This document shows, one piece after another, positions 48,371 through 58,599 of a stretch of DNA of 64,000 nucleotides. The number at the start of each line of letters is the position of its first letter. Position 1 is the first letter of the stretch. Made by a program: the position numbers and the translations under genes. Origin of the DNA: Alphaproteobacteria bacterium (GTDB lineage: Bacteria; Pseudomonadota; Alphaproteobacteria; CACIAM-22H2); assembly GCA_017308135.1 (NCBI GenBank), contig JAFKFM010000008.1, positions 930,001 through 994,000 on the forward strand, given 5' to 3'. The notes below the pieces were generated by a model. It worked only from the letters and a program-made list of their open reading frames with translations. It was not told the origin of the DNA and searched no databases.

Positions 48371-50683
48371 CTAGAACCGCGAACCGAATTGGAAACGGAA
48401 CAGTTCGGTGCGGTCGAATTCTTCCTTGACCACGGCCTTGGCCAAGCTGACGCGGATCGGACCGAAGGGCGAGCGCCACATCAGACCCGCACCGACGCTG
48501 GCGCGCAGACTGGAGCTGTCCTGAATGGGCGAGTTCGCACCGGGACGGCCGGGCCCCGGCCGATCGATCGACCACAAGCTGCCAACGTCGGAGAACAGCG
48601 CGCCGCGCAGTCCGAATTCCTTCGGCAGGCCGGTCGGGAATTGCAGTTCGGCCGTCGTCGTATAGAAGCGATTGCCGCCCAACGCGCCGCCGGTCGTCTG
48701 ATCGCGCGGGCCGACACCTTGGGTGCGGAAGCCGCGCAGATTGTCGCCGCCCAGGAAGTAACGGTGCTGCAAGCGCACGCGATCGTCGGACAGGCCGAAG
48801 ATGTAGCCGACTTCGCCGGTCAGCGCGATCACGTATTCGGGAATGATCGGATAATAGAAGCCGCCCGAAACGCCCGAACGCAGGAACTTGGCGTCGCCGC
48901 CCGCCCCCGCGACGTCGTTGGTGAGGCGCACATAATAACCGTCGGTCGGATCCTGACGGTCGTCACGGCGATCGTAGCTCGTGGTATGGCCGAAGCCCGA
49001 CAGCAGAACTTCGCCCGCGGCATCCTTGACGACATTCGAAGCGCCCGCATCGACGTTGGTGACTTCGTCGTTGCGGATCGTGTAGCGCACTTCTTGCGTC
49101 AGATATTCCGTGATCGGATAGGTCAATCGCGGAATGGCGCCGGTCGTGCGGTAGTCGTAGCCGGCTTCGCGCTGGTAGTCGCGCTGCAAGCGGAACAGAT
49201 CGATACCCGCCGCCATATCCCGGTCGAGGAAATAAGGCTGCGTGAACGAGAAATCGATCTGCTGACGGCGACCCGAGATCGTGCCGCCGAGGCGGATATC
49301 CTGGCCGCGGCCGAGCAGATTGCGTTCGCGGATCGAGGTGTCGAACAACGGACCGTCGGCGGAGGAGTAGCCGACGCCGAACGAAACTTCGCCGGTCGAT
49401 TTTTCCTGCACTTCGACGTTCACGACCGACTTGTCGGGCGCGTCGCCGGGCGTATTCGTGATGTCGACGCGATCGAAGTAGCCGAGCGCGCGGATACGTT
49501 CGCGCGAACGGCGGATCTTGGCGTTGTTGAGGGCGTCGCCCTCGACCAGCTGCATCTCGCGGCGGATGACCTTGTCGATCGTGCGGACGTTGCCGACGAT
49601 GTTCACGCGCTCGACATAAACGCGCGGGCCTTCCTGCACTTCGAACACGATCGCGATCGTGCGGCCGTCGCGGTCGCGCGTCACGCGCGGGCGCACGTCG
49701 GCGAAGCCGAAACCCTTCGAATTGGCGTAGTCGGTCAGCGCGTTGACCGAACCTTCGACCTTGTCGGCGTTGTACCACGACCCTTCCGACGCGGTGACCT
49801 GACGGATCAGATCCTCCGGCTTCAGATCGCGGATCTGCGACACGACTTCGATCTTGCCGAAGCGGTAGCGCTCGCCCTCGTCCAGCGTGAAGGTGACGTT
49901 GAAGCCCGCGCGATCGGGCGACAACTCCGCGATCGCCGAAACGACGCGGAAATCGGCGTAGCCGTAGGACAGGTAATATTTGCGCAGCAATTCGCGGTCG
50001 TAGGACAGACGATCGGGATCGTACACGTCGTCGTTCGACAGGAACCGCCACCAGCGGCTTTCGCGCGTCTGGATCTGCTCGCGCAACGAACCGTCGGCGA
50101 ATTCCTTGTTGCCGACGAAATTGATGCGCTGAATGCCGGTGATCGCGCCTTCTTCGATCTCGTAGACCACGTCGACGCGGTTCTGCGGAAGTTCGATGAT
50201 CTTCGGCTCGACCGTCGCGGCGAAGCGGCCGGTGCGGCGATAGATGTCTTGAAGGCGCTTCACGTCCGCTTGGATCTTCGCGCGCGTGAACACGGTGCGC
50301 GGCTTCAAGCCCATTTCGGGGGTCAGCGTTTCGTCCTTGATGCGGCTGTTGCCTTCGAAGGCGATGCGATTGACGATCGGGTTCTCGACCACGCGCACGA
50401 CCAGCGCGCTGCCTTCCTGGCGCAACGTCACGTCGGCGAACAGGCCCGTGCCGAACAGCGCCTTCAACGCCTTATCGAGATTTTCGCCGTCGAGCGTGTC
50501 GCCGGGCTGGATCGCGACGTAGGAGCGCACGGTTTCCGGCGCGATACGCTGCGTGCCTTCGATGCGGATTTCCTGGACGGCGCCGGACATGACGCCTTGG
50601 CGCGTGGTGAACTGTGCGGCGGCCGGCGCGGCGCATGCCGCAGCCAGCGCCAATACGGCGCACGCGGCGCGCAGCGCCTTCAT
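48371..50683 (-). CDS. bamA: Outer membrane protein assembly factor BamA
   Basis: The core of the BAM complex. Signal peptide MKALRAACAVLALAAACAAPAAAQ, five POTRA domains (about 25-350, first IRIEGTQRIAPETVRSYV), then a 16-strand beta-barrel with the loop RGFRTQGVGPRD (the conserved VRGF/Y motif) and a final strand ending in Phe (FRFQFGSRF). I chose ATG 50683, which has AAGG and opens the signal peptide; ATG 50722 would add 13 residues. ompH follows after 18 bases. Confidence 0.97.
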   Translation of the reverse strand: MKALRAACAVLALAAACAAPAAAQFTTRQGVMSGAVQEIRIEGTQRIAPETVRSYVAIQPGDTLDGENLDKALKALFGTGLFADVTLRQEGSALVVRVVENPIVNRIAFEGNSRIKDETLTPEMGLKPRTVFTRAKIQADVKRLQDIYRRTGRFAATVEPKIIELPQNRVDVVYEIEEGAITGIQRINFVGNKEFADGSLREQIQTRESRWWRFLSNDDVYDPDRLSYDRELLRKYYLSYGYADFRVVSAIAELSPDRAGFNVTFTLDEGERYRFGKIEVVSQIRDLKPEDLIRQVTASEGSWYNADKVEGSVNALTDYANSKGFGFADVRPRVTRDRDGRTIAIVFEVQEGPRVYVERVNIVGNVRTIDKVIRREMQLVEGDALNNAKIRRSRERIRALGYFDRVDITNTPGDAPDKSVVNVEVQEKSTGEVSFGVGYSSADGPLFDTSIRERNLLGRGQDIRLGGTISGRRQQIDFSFTQPYFLDRDMAAGIDLFRLQRDYQREAGYDYRTTGAIPRLTYPITEYLTQEVRYTIRNDEVTNVDAGASNVVKDAAGEVLLSGFGHTTSYDRRDDRQDPTDGYYVRLTNDVAGAGGDAKFLRSGVSGGFYYPIIPEYVIALTGEVGYIFGLSDDRVRLQHRYFLGGDNLRGFRTQGVGPRDQTTGGALGGNRFYTTTAELQFPTGLPKEFGLRGALFSDVGSLWSIDRPGPGRPGANSPIQDSSSLRASVGAGLMWRSPFGPIRVSLAKAVVKEEFDRTELFRFQFGSRF

Positions 50684-50832
50684 GCCGCTCGCCTTCTTGC
50701 CGAATTCAGTCCCGTCAGCCATGCGAACCCGTGAACCCGCCCTAAACCATAAACGCCCGTCGCAGCCGCCAAATTGACGACTCCGCCATCTCTTACTTAC
50801 CCGAATCCCGGCCGAAGATCACGAGATGGGAA

Positions 50833-51954
50833 TCAAGAGACCAGCCCGACGAGGAAACGGACCGCGCCCGTATGGACGAGGTCGTTCCAAGTCGCGAAAA
50901 TCATGAGGGTTATAACCAAAGCGAAGCCGATCCGGAAACCGTAATCGACCGCCCGTTCGGGCAAGGGTTTGCCGCGTACCGCTTCGGCCGCGTAAAGCAC
51001 CAAATGCCCGCCGTCGAGCATCGGAATCGGGAACAGGTTGATCAGGCCCAGATTGACCGACAAAACCGCCATGAACACGATCAGACTGGCAATTCCGCCC
51101 TGCGCGACCTCGCCCGACATCTGGGCGATGCGGATCGGCCCGCCCAATTCCTCGGTCCCGCGACTGCCGGTAACGATCTGACCGAGCGCCTTCAGCGTGC
51201 CGGTGGTCTGGTTCCAAACCTCCCCACCCGCCCGCCAGATCGCCTCGGCCGGGTTGTGGCGCTTGAAGGCCACACCCTGGCCGCGAATGCCCAGGCGCGC
51301 GATGCGTACATTGTTGCCCAGCCGGTCGGTTTCCTGAATGACCGTCGGCACGGCGTTCAGATCGACCGGCACGCCACCACGATCCACCTGGATATTCAAA
51401 GGCTTGTCGAGATTGAGCTGGACGATGCGCTGGATATCTTCGAAGCGCTCGATCCCCGATCCGTTGATCGCGACGATCAGATCGCCTTCCTGCAGACCGG
51501 CGCGCGCGGCGGCCGAATCTTCGACCACCCCGCCGACCCTTGCCGGCGTGAAAGGCTGGCCGATGAAGGCGAACACGCCGGCGAAAAGCACGATCGCCAG
51601 CAGGAAATTCGCCGCCGGCCCGGCCGCCACCACGGCGGCGCGCTGGGCGAGCGTCTTGTGATGGAACGAGACCTTGCGCTCCTCGGCGGTCATTTCCCGG
51701 ACTTCGCCCGAGGGGGTCGAAGCAGCATCGGCATCGCCGAACATCTTCACGTAGCCGCCCAGCGGCAGCAGCGCCACCTTCCAGCGCGTGCCCGATTTGT
51801 CGGTCCAGCCGAACAACTCGCGCCCGAAGCCGATCGAGAACACCTCGACCTTCACGCCGCAGCGTCTGGCGACCCAGTAATGCCCCAGCTCGTGGAAGAA
51901 AATCAGGACCGAGAGGACGAGCAAGAACGGCAGAACATAATCAAACAAATTCAT
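50833..51954 (-). CDS. rseP: Site-2 intramembrane zinc protease RseP
   Basis: Cleaves membrane-embedded anti-sigma factors and signal-peptide remnants. The 373-residue protein has the active site HELGH (His21, Glu22, His25) in TM1, one PDZ domain (about 115-215, LQEGDLIVAINGSGIERFEDI), and the third-ligand motif LFPIPMLDGGH in the last third. E. coli RseP has two PDZ domains; this one appears to have one. ATG 51954 lies 5 bases after the dxr stop. Confidence 0.95.
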   Translation of the reverse strand: MNLFDYVLPFLLVLSVLIFFHELGHYWVARRCGVKVEVFSIGFGRELFGWTDKSGTRWKVALLPLGGYVKMFGDADAASTPSGEVREMTAEERKVSFHHKTLAQRAAVVAAGPAANFLLAIVLFAGVFAFIGQPFTPARVGGVVEDSAAARAGLQEGDLIVAINGSGIERFEDIQRIVQLNLDKPLNIQVDRGGVPVDLNAVPTVIQETDRLGNNVRIARLGIRGQGVAFKRHNPAEAIWRAGGEVWNQTTGTLKALGQIVTGSRGTEELGGPIRIAQMSGEVAQGGIASLIVFMAVLSVNLGLINLFPIPMLDGGHLVLYAAEAVRGKPLPERAVDYGFRIGFALVITLMIFATWNDLVHTGAVRFLVGLVS

Positions 51955-51958
51955 ATTA

Positions 51959-53113
51959 CTATCCAGCCTTCTTGATCCAATTTTCCGCCTTGCGGCGGGC
52001 GGTCCTGTCGAGTTCAGCGACCGCATCCAGATCGCCCGGGGCGGCCGGACGATCCTCGGCGAGAACCGCTTCCACGCAAGCGACGATATCGAGAAACCCG
52101 ATCCGTCGCGCCAGGAAAGCCGCCACCGCCACTTCGTTGGCCGCGTTCAGCAATGTAGGTGCGGCCCCGCCCTCCCGCAAGGCGTCTCGGGCGATCCGAA
52201 GGGCCGGAAAACGTTCAAAATCAGGATCTTCGAACGTCAAGTTCGCTGATTTCTTGAAATCCAAGCGCGGCACGGGGGCGGCCATCCGGTCGGGCCAGGC
52301 CAGCGCCACGGCGATGGGGGTGCGCATATCGGGCGTGCCGAGCTGGGCGAGGATCGAGCCATCGATATACTCGACCATCGAATGCACGACCGATTGGGGA
52401 TGGACGATAACGTCGATCCGCTCCGCTCCGACGGGAAAAAGGAACATCGCCTCAATGGTTTCGAGGCCTTTGTTCATCATAGTTGCAGAGTCGACGGAGA
52501 TCTTCGCCCCCATCGACCAATTGGGATGTGCCACCGCCTGCTCGGGTGTCACGTCGCGCATCTGATCCAGCGTGCGGGTGCGGAACGGCCCGCCCGACGC
52601 CGTCAGAATCAGCCGGATGACTTTGTCGGCCCGCGCGGGTTCGAAGACCTGGAAGATCGCCGAATGCTCGCTATCGACCGGGATCAGCGTCGCGCCCGCC
52701 TTGGCGACTTCCCGGGTCATCAACGCGCCGGCGGAGACCAGGGTCTCCTTGTTGGCGAGGCCGATGGTCTTGCCCTGGCGGATGGCCGCGAGCGTGGGGG
52801 CAAGCCCCGCCGCCCCGACGATCGACGACATGACCCAATCGGCCGGCATCTGGGCGGCCTCGACGACGGCGTCCGGCCCGGCGGCGGCTTCGATCCCCGT
52901 CCCCGCCAAGGCGGCCTTGAGATCGTCATAGGCGGCCGGATCGGCCACCACCGCGCGCTTGGCCTTCAACGCCACGGCCTGGGCCGCCAGCGCCTTGACG
53001 TCGCGATGGGCGGTCAGCGCCTCGACCGCGAAACGATCGGGCTCGCGGGCCAGCAAATCGACCGTGCTGCGCCCGACCGAGCCTGTCGCGCCCAGCACCG
53101 TAACGCGCTTCAT
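51959..53113 (-). CDS. dxr: 1-deoxy-D-xylulose-5-phosphate reductoisomerase
   Basis: First committed step of the MEP isoprenoid pathway, feeding UppS downstream. The 384-residue enzyme has [18 protein letters not shown] (NADPH), [54 protein letters not shown] and [16 protein letters not shown] (metal and substrate). ATG 53113 shares an ATGA overlap with cdsA; ATG 53119 is possible. Confidence 0.97.
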   Translation of the reverse strand: MKRVTVLGATGSVGRSTVDLLAREPDRFAVEALTAHRDVKALAAQAVALKAKRAVVADPAAYDDLKAALAGTGIEAAAGPDAVVEAAQMPADWVMSSIVGAAGLAPTLAAIRQGKTIGLANKETLVSAGALMTREVAKAGATLIPVDSEHSAIFQVFEPARADKVIRLILTASGGPFRTRTLDQMRDVTPEQAVAHPNWSMGAKISVDSATMMNKGLETIEAMFLFPVGAERIDVIVHPQSVVHSMVEYIDGSILAQLGTPDMRTPIAVALAWPDRMAAPVPRLDFKKSANLTFEDPDFERFPALRIARDALREGGAAPTLLNAANEVAVAAFLARRIGFLDIVACVEAVLAEDRPAAPGDLDAVAELDRTARRKAENWIKKAG

Positions 53114-53916
53114 CGCCATGCCAGCACCGCCCCGCCGGTGACCCATTGGAACAGGGCGAAGGCGGCGGCGGCCGTCAGCAGCCCGTCCACGCGGTCGAAC
53201 AAGCCGCCATGGCCGGGGATCAGCTTGCCGCTGTCCTTCACCCCGAAATGACGCTTCACGAAGGATTCGAGCAGATCGCCGCCCTGCGCCACCACCGCGA
53301 TCGCGGCACCCGCGAACGCCAAGCGCCAGCCCGACGGGCCGGTGGGCGCAAGCCAGCCGGCGACCGGTGCCACGAGGGCCGCGCAAGTCATGCCGCCGAT
53401 CAATCCGGCCCAAGTTTTGTTCGGCGACAGGGCGGGCGCGAGCTTGGGGCCCCCGATGCCGCGCCCGGCGAAAAAGGCGCCCGTATCGGTCGCCCAAACG
53501 CACGCCATCAGCCACAGAATGGTTTCGAGCCCGGCGAGGTCGTAGCCGCGCAGCCAGATCAGCGCCACGATCGGCAGACCGATATAGAGCGGTCCCGCCG
53601 CCAGCCAGCGCGGATGGCCGCGCTTGCCGCCCTCGGCCACCAAGAACACGCCGATGGCGCCGGCGATGCACACGAGCAGGGCGAGCGCGAAACGTTCGTC
53701 GGTCGCGACGGCCCCCGCCGCCAGCACGACGAAGGCGATGGCGAGGCCGGAGATGCCGAAACGCCCCTCGCCCACCAGCCGCGTCCATTCCCATGCGAGA
53801 ACGGCGCCGCACAAGGCCAGCATCAATTCGAAAGATTCGCGCCCCGAAAACAAACCGAGCAGCGCCAGGATCAGCATCACGATCCCGGACAGGATCCGTT
53901 TGCGCAGCGCGCTCAT
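53110..53916 (-). CDS. cdsA: Phosphatidate cytidylyltransferase
   Basis: Makes CDP-diacylglycerol from phosphatidate and CTP, the branch point of phospholipid synthesis. The 268-residue membrane protein has about seven TMs and the family signature [12 protein letters not shown] followed by [20 protein letters not shown] and [13 protein letters not shown]. Coupled to uppS by ATGA and to dxr by ATGA. Confidence 0.96.
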   Translation of the reverse strand: MSALRKRILSGIVMLILALLGLFSGRESFELMLALCGAVLAWEWTRLVGEGRFGISGLAIAFVVLAAGAVATDERFALALLVCIAGAIGVFLVAEGGKRGHPRWLAAGPLYIGLPIVALIWLRGYDLAGLETILWLMACVWATDTGAFFAGRGIGGPKLAPALSPNKTWAGLIGGMTCAALVAPVAGWLAPTGPSGWRLAFAGAAIAVVAQGGDLLESFVKRHFGVKDSGKLIPGHGGLFDRVDGLLTAAAAFALFQWVTGGAVLAWR

Positions 53917-54632
53917 CCCACGATGGCGCCGTAGCGCCGATCGCGTTTGCCGAATTCGGCGATCGCCGCTTCGAAATGCGGGCGGTCGAAATCCGGCCAC
54001 AGCACGTCGAGGAAGACGAACTCGGTATAGGCCGCCTGCCACAGCAGGAAGTTGGAGATGCGCTTCTCCCCGCTCGTGCGCACCAGCAGATCCGGATCGG
54101 GGATATCGCTGGTGTAGAGATACTTGGCGATATCCGCTTCGCCGATCGTCTCGGGATCGATTTCGCCCGCCTTGGCGGCATGCGCCAGCGCGCGGGCCGC
54201 GCGCGCGATCTCGGCCCTGGCGCCGTAGGACAGCGCGATGATGAAATCGAGCCGGGTGTTCGCCTCGGTCGTGCGTTCGGCCTGCTCGATGAGCGTGACG
54301 ATATCCGGCGCCAATCGCGCGCGGTCGCCGATCACGCGCACGCGTACACCTTGCTTGTGCAACTCGGCGATCTCGGAGCGCAGATAATTGCGCAACAACG
54401 CCATCAGATCGGTGATTTCGTCGAGCGGGCGTTTCCAATTCTCCGACGAAAAGCCGAACAGCGTGAGGTAACGCACGCCCAGCTCGCCCGCGGACTTGAC
54501 CGCGCGGCGCACGGCATCGGCCCCGCGCTTATGGCCCGCCACGCGCGGCAGGCCGCGGGATTTCGCCCAGCGGCCATTGCCGTCCATGATGATCGCGACG
54601 TGTTTGGGAACGGCGCGGGGCTCGGCGGTCAT
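53913..54632 (-). CDS. uppS: Undecaprenyl diphosphate synthase
   Basis: Cis-prenyltransferase making the lipid carrier for peptidoglycan and O-antigen. The 239-residue protein has [20 protein letters not shown] (catalytic Asp), [22 protein letters not shown], and [23 protein letters not shown] 54632 was chosen over 54710 because the upstream part is unlike the family. Starts 34 bases after frr. Confidence 0.97.
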   Translation of the reverse strand: MTAEPRAVPKHVAIIMDGNGRWAKSRGLPRVAGHKRGADAVRRAVKSAGELGVRYLTLFGFSSENWKRPLDEITDLMALLRNYLRSEIAELHKQGVRVRVIGDRARLAPDIVTLIEQAERTTEANTRLDFIIALSYGARAEIARAARALAHAAKAGEIDPETIGEADIAKYLYTSDIPDPDLLVRTSGEKRISNFLLWQAAYTEFVFLDVLWPDFDRPHFEAAIAEFGKRDRRYGAIVG

Positions 54633-54666
54633 CGACCGTCCTCGACGTTGGAGAGCGAGCGGCGGA

Positions 54667-55227
54667 TCAAACCGCCATGATGTCCTTTTCCTTGGCCGCG
54701 AGCTGCTCATCGATCTTCTTGATGAACTCGTCGGTTAGGGCTTGGAACTGGGTCTGCGCCTTGCGGTTCTCGTCCTCGGTCTGCTTGCCGTCCTTCAGCG
54801 CCGCCTTCAGACCGTCCATGCCGTCGCGACGGACGTTGCGGATGGAAACCCGCGCCGCCTCGGCGTAGTTCTTCGCGACCTTGGAGAGTTCCTTGCGGCG
54901 CTCTTCGGTCATCGGCGGCATCGGGATGCGGATCGACTGACCTTCGGTCATCGGGTTCAAACCGAGATTGGCCTCGCGGATCGCCTTCTCGACCGACTTC
55001 ACCAGGCCCTTGTCCCAGACCTGAACCGACAGCATGCGCGGCTCGGGCACCGAAACGGTGGCGCATTGCGACAGCGGCATCGCGCTGCCATAGGCTTCGA
55101 CCGTCACGGGATCGAGCATGTTGGCGTTGGCGCGGCCGGTGCGAAGTCCGGAGAATTCCTTCTTCAGCACGTCCATCGAGCCGTTCATACGGCGGCGCAG
55201 TTCTTCGATATCGGCGGTGGCGGACAT
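54667..55227 (-). CDS. frr: Ribosome recycling factor
   Basis: With EF-G it splits the ribosome after termination. The 186-residue protein has the three-helix core: [64 protein letters not shown]. Normal length, between pyrH and uppS as usual. Confidence 0.98.
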   Translation of the reverse strand: MSATADIEELRRRMNGSMDVLKKEFSGLRTGRANANMLDPVTVEAYGSAMPLSQCATVSVPEPRMLSVQVWDKGLVKSVEKAIREANLGLNPMTEGQSIRIPMPPMTEERRKELSKVAKNYAEAARVSIRNVRRDGMDGLKAALKDGKQTEDENRKAQTQFQALTDEFIKKIDEQLAAKEKDIMAV

Positions 55228-55263
55228 GGTCTCGTTCCCCTATTGCGACAGGCCTGACGCGCG

Positions 55264-55986
55264 TCAGTCGGCGACGAGCGTGTGGCGGCCTTTGCCTTTC
55301 ATGACCTCGGCGAATCCGCCGGGATTCTGGATCGAAAACACGAGGATGGGAATGCGGTTTTCGCGGGCGAGCGCGATCGCCGCGGCGTCCATGACGCCCA
55401 GATCGCGTTCGAGCACTTCCTTGTAGCCGAGCTTGTCGTAGCGCTTGGCCTTCTTGTCCTTGTTCGGATCGGCCGAGTAGACGCCGTCGACCTTCGTGCC
55501 CTTCAGCAGCGCGTCGCAGCCCATTTCGGAGGCGCGCAACGCCGCCGCGGTATCGGTCGTGAAGAACGGATTGCCCGTGCCCGCACCGAAGATCACGACG
55601 CGGCCCTTTTCCATATGGCGCATGGCGCGCCGGCGGATATAGGGCTCGCAGATCGACGCCATCGGAATGGCCGACTGCACGCGCGTGGTGACGCCGATAC
55701 CTTCAAGCGCGTTCTGCAAGGCGAGCGCGTTGATGACGGTCGCCAACATGCCCATGTAATCGCCATGGGCGCGCTCGACGCCCTTCTTGGCCCCGGCGAG
55801 GCCCCGGAAGATGTTCCCGCCGCCGATCACCAGGCAGACTTCGATGCCTAGATCGCGGACTTCCTTCACATCGGCCGCGATACGGTCGATGGTTTCGGGG
55901 TGCAGGCCGAGCCCCGCGGGCCCGGCCAGCACTTCGCCCGAAATCTTCAGCAGCACGCGTTTGTACTTCGACGAGGCCTTAGCCAT
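55264..55986 (-). CDS. pyrH: UMP kinase
   Basis: Phosphorylates UMP to UDP and thereby feeds CTP and UDP-sugar synthesis. The 240-residue hexameric amino-acid-kinase fold has [55 protein letters not shown] and [10 protein letters not shown]. Between tsf and frr, as is standard. Confidence 0.98.
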   Translation of the reverse strand: MAKASSKYKRVLLKISGEVLAGPAGLGLHPETIDRIAADVKEVRDLGIEVCLVIGGGNIFRGLAGAKKGVERAHGDYMGMLATVINALALQNALEGIGVTTRVQSAIPMASICEPYIRRRAMRHMEKGRVVIFGAGTGNPFFTTDTAAALRASEMGCDALLKGTKVDGVYSADPNKDKKAKRYDKLGYKEVLERDLGVMDAAAIALARENRIPILVFSIQNPGGFAEVMKGKGRHTLVAD

Positions 55987-56009
55987 TCGCGCGCTCCTGT
56001 CGTTGGTGT

Positions 56010-56933
56010 TTAGGACTTGAGCTGAGCCGCGACTTCCGCCGCGAAGTCTTCCGACTTCTTCTCGATGCCTTCGCCCAGACCGTAGCGCACGAAGCCCTTG
56101 AGGGCGACGGCGGTGCCGAGGTCCTTGCCCGCCTTCGCGACCACGTCCTTCACGCGGGTCTCGCCGTCGACGACGTAGACCTGCTCGAGCAGCACGGTTT
56201 CCTCGTAGTACTTGCGCACGCGGCCTTCGACCATCTTCTCGACGACGGCCGGCGCCTTGCCCGACGCAGCGGCCTGCTCGGCGAGCACGGCCTTCTCGCG
56301 CGCCAGCACCGCCGGATCGACCGAGGTGATGTCGAGCGATTGCGGGTTCGCGGCGGCGATGTGCATGGCGATTTGCTTGCCCAGCGCCGTCAGCTTCTCC
56401 TTGTCGCCCGTGCTTTCCAACGCGACGAGCACGCCGATCTTGCCCAGGCCCGCCGACACCGACGAGTGGACATAGGTCGCGACCACGCCGTCCGACACGC
56501 TCAGCGACGCCGTGCGGCGCAGCGACATGTTCTCGCCGATCTTGGCGACGAGTGCGGTCAGCGCGTCGGCCGCGGTGCCGCCCGAGGGCAGCGCCGCGGT
56601 CTTCAGTTTTTCGACGTCGCCGCCGGCCGACAGCGCCGCCGTGGCGGCTTCGCGCACGAAGGCCTGGAACGCATCGTTGCGCGCGACGAAGTCGGTTTCC
56701 GAGTTGACCTCGAGCACCGCGCCCGTCTTGCCGTTCGACGCGACGCCGATCAGGCCTTCGGCCGCGATGCGGCCGGCCTTCTTGGCGGCCGCGGCGAGGC
56801 CCTTCTTGCGCAGCCAGTCGACGGCGCCTTCGATGTCGCCGCCGTTTTCGGTCAGCGCACGCTTGCAGTCCATCATGCCGGCACCGCTTTTTTCGCGCAG
56901 TTCCTTCACGAGAGCGGCGGTAATCTCGGCCAT
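56010..56933 (-). CDS. tsf: Elongation factor Ts
   Basis: Guanine-nucleotide exchange factor for EF-Tu. The 307-residue protein opens with the UBA-like [20 protein letters not shown], then the conserved TDFVARN and two subdomain repeats. Length is standard. The gap to rpsB contains a hairpin (56978-56999). Confidence 0.98.
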   Translation of the reverse strand: MAEITAALVKELREKSGAGMMDCKRALTENGGDIEGAVDWLRKKGLAAAAKKAGRIAAEGLIGVASNGKTGAVLEVNSETDFVARNDAFQAFVREAATAALSAGGDVEKLKTAALPSGGTAADALTALVAKIGENMSLRRTASLSVSDGVVATYVHSSVSAGLGKIGVLVALESTGDKEKLTALGKQIAMHIAAANPQSLDITSVDPAVLAREKAVLAEQAAASGKAPAVVEKMVEGRVRKYYEETVLLEQVYVVDGETRVKDVVAKAGKDLGTAVALKGFVRYGLGEGIEKKSEDFAAEVAAQLKS

Positions 56934-56977
56934 GTTCGTCCTCTAACGTATTCGATATTGGGAAAGCGGAAAGGAAA

Positions 56978-56999
56978 CCTCGGCCTTATTCGGCCGAGG
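56978..56999 (-). terminator. rpsB-tsf intercistronic hairpin/attenuator
   Basis: CCTCGGCC and GGCCGAGG pair perfectly, with the rpsB stop codon in the TTATTC loop; on the minus strand a pyrimidine-rich TTTCCTTTCC follows. It could partly terminate transcription or block 3' exonucleases between rpsB and tsf. Confidence 0.55.
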
Positions 57000-57864
57000 C
57001 CTTTTCCTTCGCGGGCTTCTTGGCGCGCGGCTTCTTGGGCTTGGCTTCGGCCGCGGCGGCCGCGTCCTTGTCGGGCACCGCCTCGCCTTCGGCCGGCGCG
57101 GCCGGAGCTTCGGAGACGGCTTCCACCGGCGCTTCGACCGCGGCGCCGACGTCGACGCCGGCGGCCTTCATTTCGGCCTGCAAGCCGTCGAGCACCGCGC
57201 CCGCCATCAGATCGCAATAGGTCTGGATGGCGCGCAGCGCGTCGTCGTTACCCGGCACCGGGAAGGTGACGCCCTTGGGATCCGAGTTCGAATCCAGGAT
57301 CGCGATGACCGGAATGCCCAGACGGCGCGCTTCCTCGACCGCGATCGACTCCTTGTTGGTGTCGATGATGAACAGCAGGTCGGGCAGACCGCCCATTTCC
57401 TTGATGCCGCCCAGCGAACGCTCGAGCTTTTCCTTCTCGCGCGTCATGTAGAGCATTTCTTTCTTCGTGAGGCCCACGGCGACGCTGTCGCCGCCCAGAC
57501 GCTCGTCGATCTCGCGCAGACGCTTGATCGAGTTCGAGATCGTCTTCCAGTTGGTGAGCATGCCGCCCAGCCAACGGTGGTTCACGTAATACTGGCCGCA
57601 ACGCTTGGCGGCTTCGGCCACCGGATCCTGCGCCTGGCGCTTCGTGCCGACGAACAGCACGCGACCGCCGCGCGAGACGACGTCGCGCGCCGCCTGCAAA
57701 GCGGCGTCGAGCAGCGGCACGGTCTGCTGCAGGTCGATGATGTGAATGTTGTTGCGCACGCCGAACAGGTACGGCGCCATTTTCGGGTTCCAGCGACGGG
57801 TCTGGTGGCCGAAATGCACGCCCGCTTCGAGCAGCTGACGCATCGTGTAAGACGGAATCGCCAT
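56986..57864 (-). CDS. rpsB: 30S ribosomal protein S2
   Basis: Small-subunit protein S2. The 292-residue protein has [69 protein letters not shown] and [14 protein letters not shown]. The last ~55 residues are an Ala/Pro/Lys-rich tail (ending PAKEKASAE) that E. coli S2 lacks but alphaproteobacterial S2 has. ATG 57864, with AAAGGA upstream, is chosen; the frame is open to 58038. First gene of the supercluster. Confidence 0.97.
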   Translation of the reverse strand: MAIPSYTMRQLLEAGVHFGHQTRRWNPKMAPYLFGVRNNIHIIDLQQTVPLLDAALQAARDVVSRGGRVLFVGTKRQAQDPVAEAAKRCGQYYVNHRWLGGMLTNWKTISNSIKRLREIDERLGGDSVAVGLTKKEMLYMTREKEKLERSLGGIKEMGGLPDLLFIIDTNKESIAVEEARRLGIPVIAILDSNSDPKGVTFPVPGNDDALRAIQTYCDLMAGAVLDGLQAEMKAAGVDVGAAVEAPVEAVSEAPAAPAEGEAVPDKDAAAAAEAKPKKPRAKKPAKEKASAE

Positions 57865-58020
57865 AAGCGAGGTATCCTTTCTCCGGTTGATCCGCCGCGG
57901 GACGAGCACCGGGTTCCCCAAGGGAACCGGCACCGGAACGGCCTCCGGCCTATGGCGCCGGAAGACGGAAAGTCCCGCGTGAGGGTTTGTCGCCAATCGG
58001 GCAGGATGCCCGGTGACGCG
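57865..58020 (-). other. Structured 5' leader of the rpsB operon
   Basis: About 155 bases between the predicted start of transcription and the rpsB ATG. It includes a perfect 7-bp hairpin GGTTCCC-CAA-GGGAACC (about 57912-57928) and GC-rich palindromic stretches near 57930-57960. Ribosomal protein S2 is known to control its own mRNA in other bacteria; no conserved S2-binding site is recognised here. Confidence 0.4.
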
Positions 58021-58026
58021 GGCAGG

Positions 58027-58055
58027 CATGTACCCCACCCCTCCATGCTTTGCAA
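58027..58055 (-). promoter_or_regulatory. Predicted rpsB operon promoter
   Basis: Minus strand: -35 TTGCAA (58055-58050), 17-base spacer, -10 TACATG (58032-58027). Located where the promoter for the 14.5-kb rpsB-lpxB cluster should be. Sequence-only prediction. Confidence 0.5.
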
Positions 58056-58067
58056 GCGCGGCCTATG

Positions 58068-58081
58068 GGTAATTAATTACC
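58068..58081. promoter_or_regulatory. AT-rich perfect palindrome upstream of the rpsB promoter
   Basis: GGTAATTAATTACC is a perfect 14-base palindrome about 13 bases upstream of the -35, the place of an UP element for the RNA polymerase alpha subunit; a dimeric regulator site is the alternative. Confidence 0.4.
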
Positions 58082-58139
58082 TCGAATTTCCCGATCCGGC
58101 TTCAGGCGCCATTCAGCCCGGCTTGGCATGGTTCGCCGC

Positions 58140-58598
58140 ATGAACCCCGCATCCACCCAACTGCGCCCCGAACGGCCGGAGCTGCGCCGCCTGCTGGAAT
58201 ACTGGCAGGCGAAACGCCGCACACTCGGCCGCCTGCCGGCACGGGCGGATATCGACCCGTTGGAGATGCGCTTCGCGTTGGGCCATCTGATTTTGGCCGA
58301 TGTCGAGCCCGGCAATCCGATCCGGTTCCGCCACCGCTTGATCGGCACGCGTATCGTTGAGCATGCGGGCTACGACGCGACCGGACTCTATGTCGACGAC
58401 ATTCCTGATCAGGAACTGGCGCAGCGGCTTATCCAAACGTATCTCGACGTCGTCAAAACGCGCGAGCCGGCGCATGACCGCGTCGGCGGCATGGTCGGCG
58501 GGCGGGCGATAGACCTGGAAGTTCTTCGGCTGCCGCTGTCGGCGGACGGCGCGGCGATCGACATGGTACTGACCGGCGCCTATTTCAGGCGCATTTGA
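58140..58598 (+). CDS. PAS_5 domain protein, second copy
   Basis: A 152-residue stand-alone PAS_5 protein like the one at 11862-12317: RRLLEYWQAKRRTLGRLPAR at the N-terminus, then MRFALGHLILADVEPG, FRHRLIGTRIVEHAGYDATG, and a strand LEVLRLPLSADGAAIDMVL. ATG 58128 could add four residues. Divergent from rpsB; its stop lies two bases from the stop of the convergent cNMP protein. Ligand unknown. Confidence 0.78.
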   Translation: MNPASTQLRPERPELRRLLEYWQAKRRTLGRLPARADIDPLEMRFALGHLILADVEPGNPIRFRHRLIGTRIVEHAGYDATGLYVDDIPDQELAQRLIQTYLDVVKTREPAHDRVGGMVGGRAIDLEVLRLPLSADGAAIDMVLTGAYFRRI

Positions 58599-58599
58599 G

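Noticed and set aside
48389..50734. Long plus-strand frame opposite bamA
   Set aside because: Low-complexity antisense shadow; BamA on the minus strand is clear.
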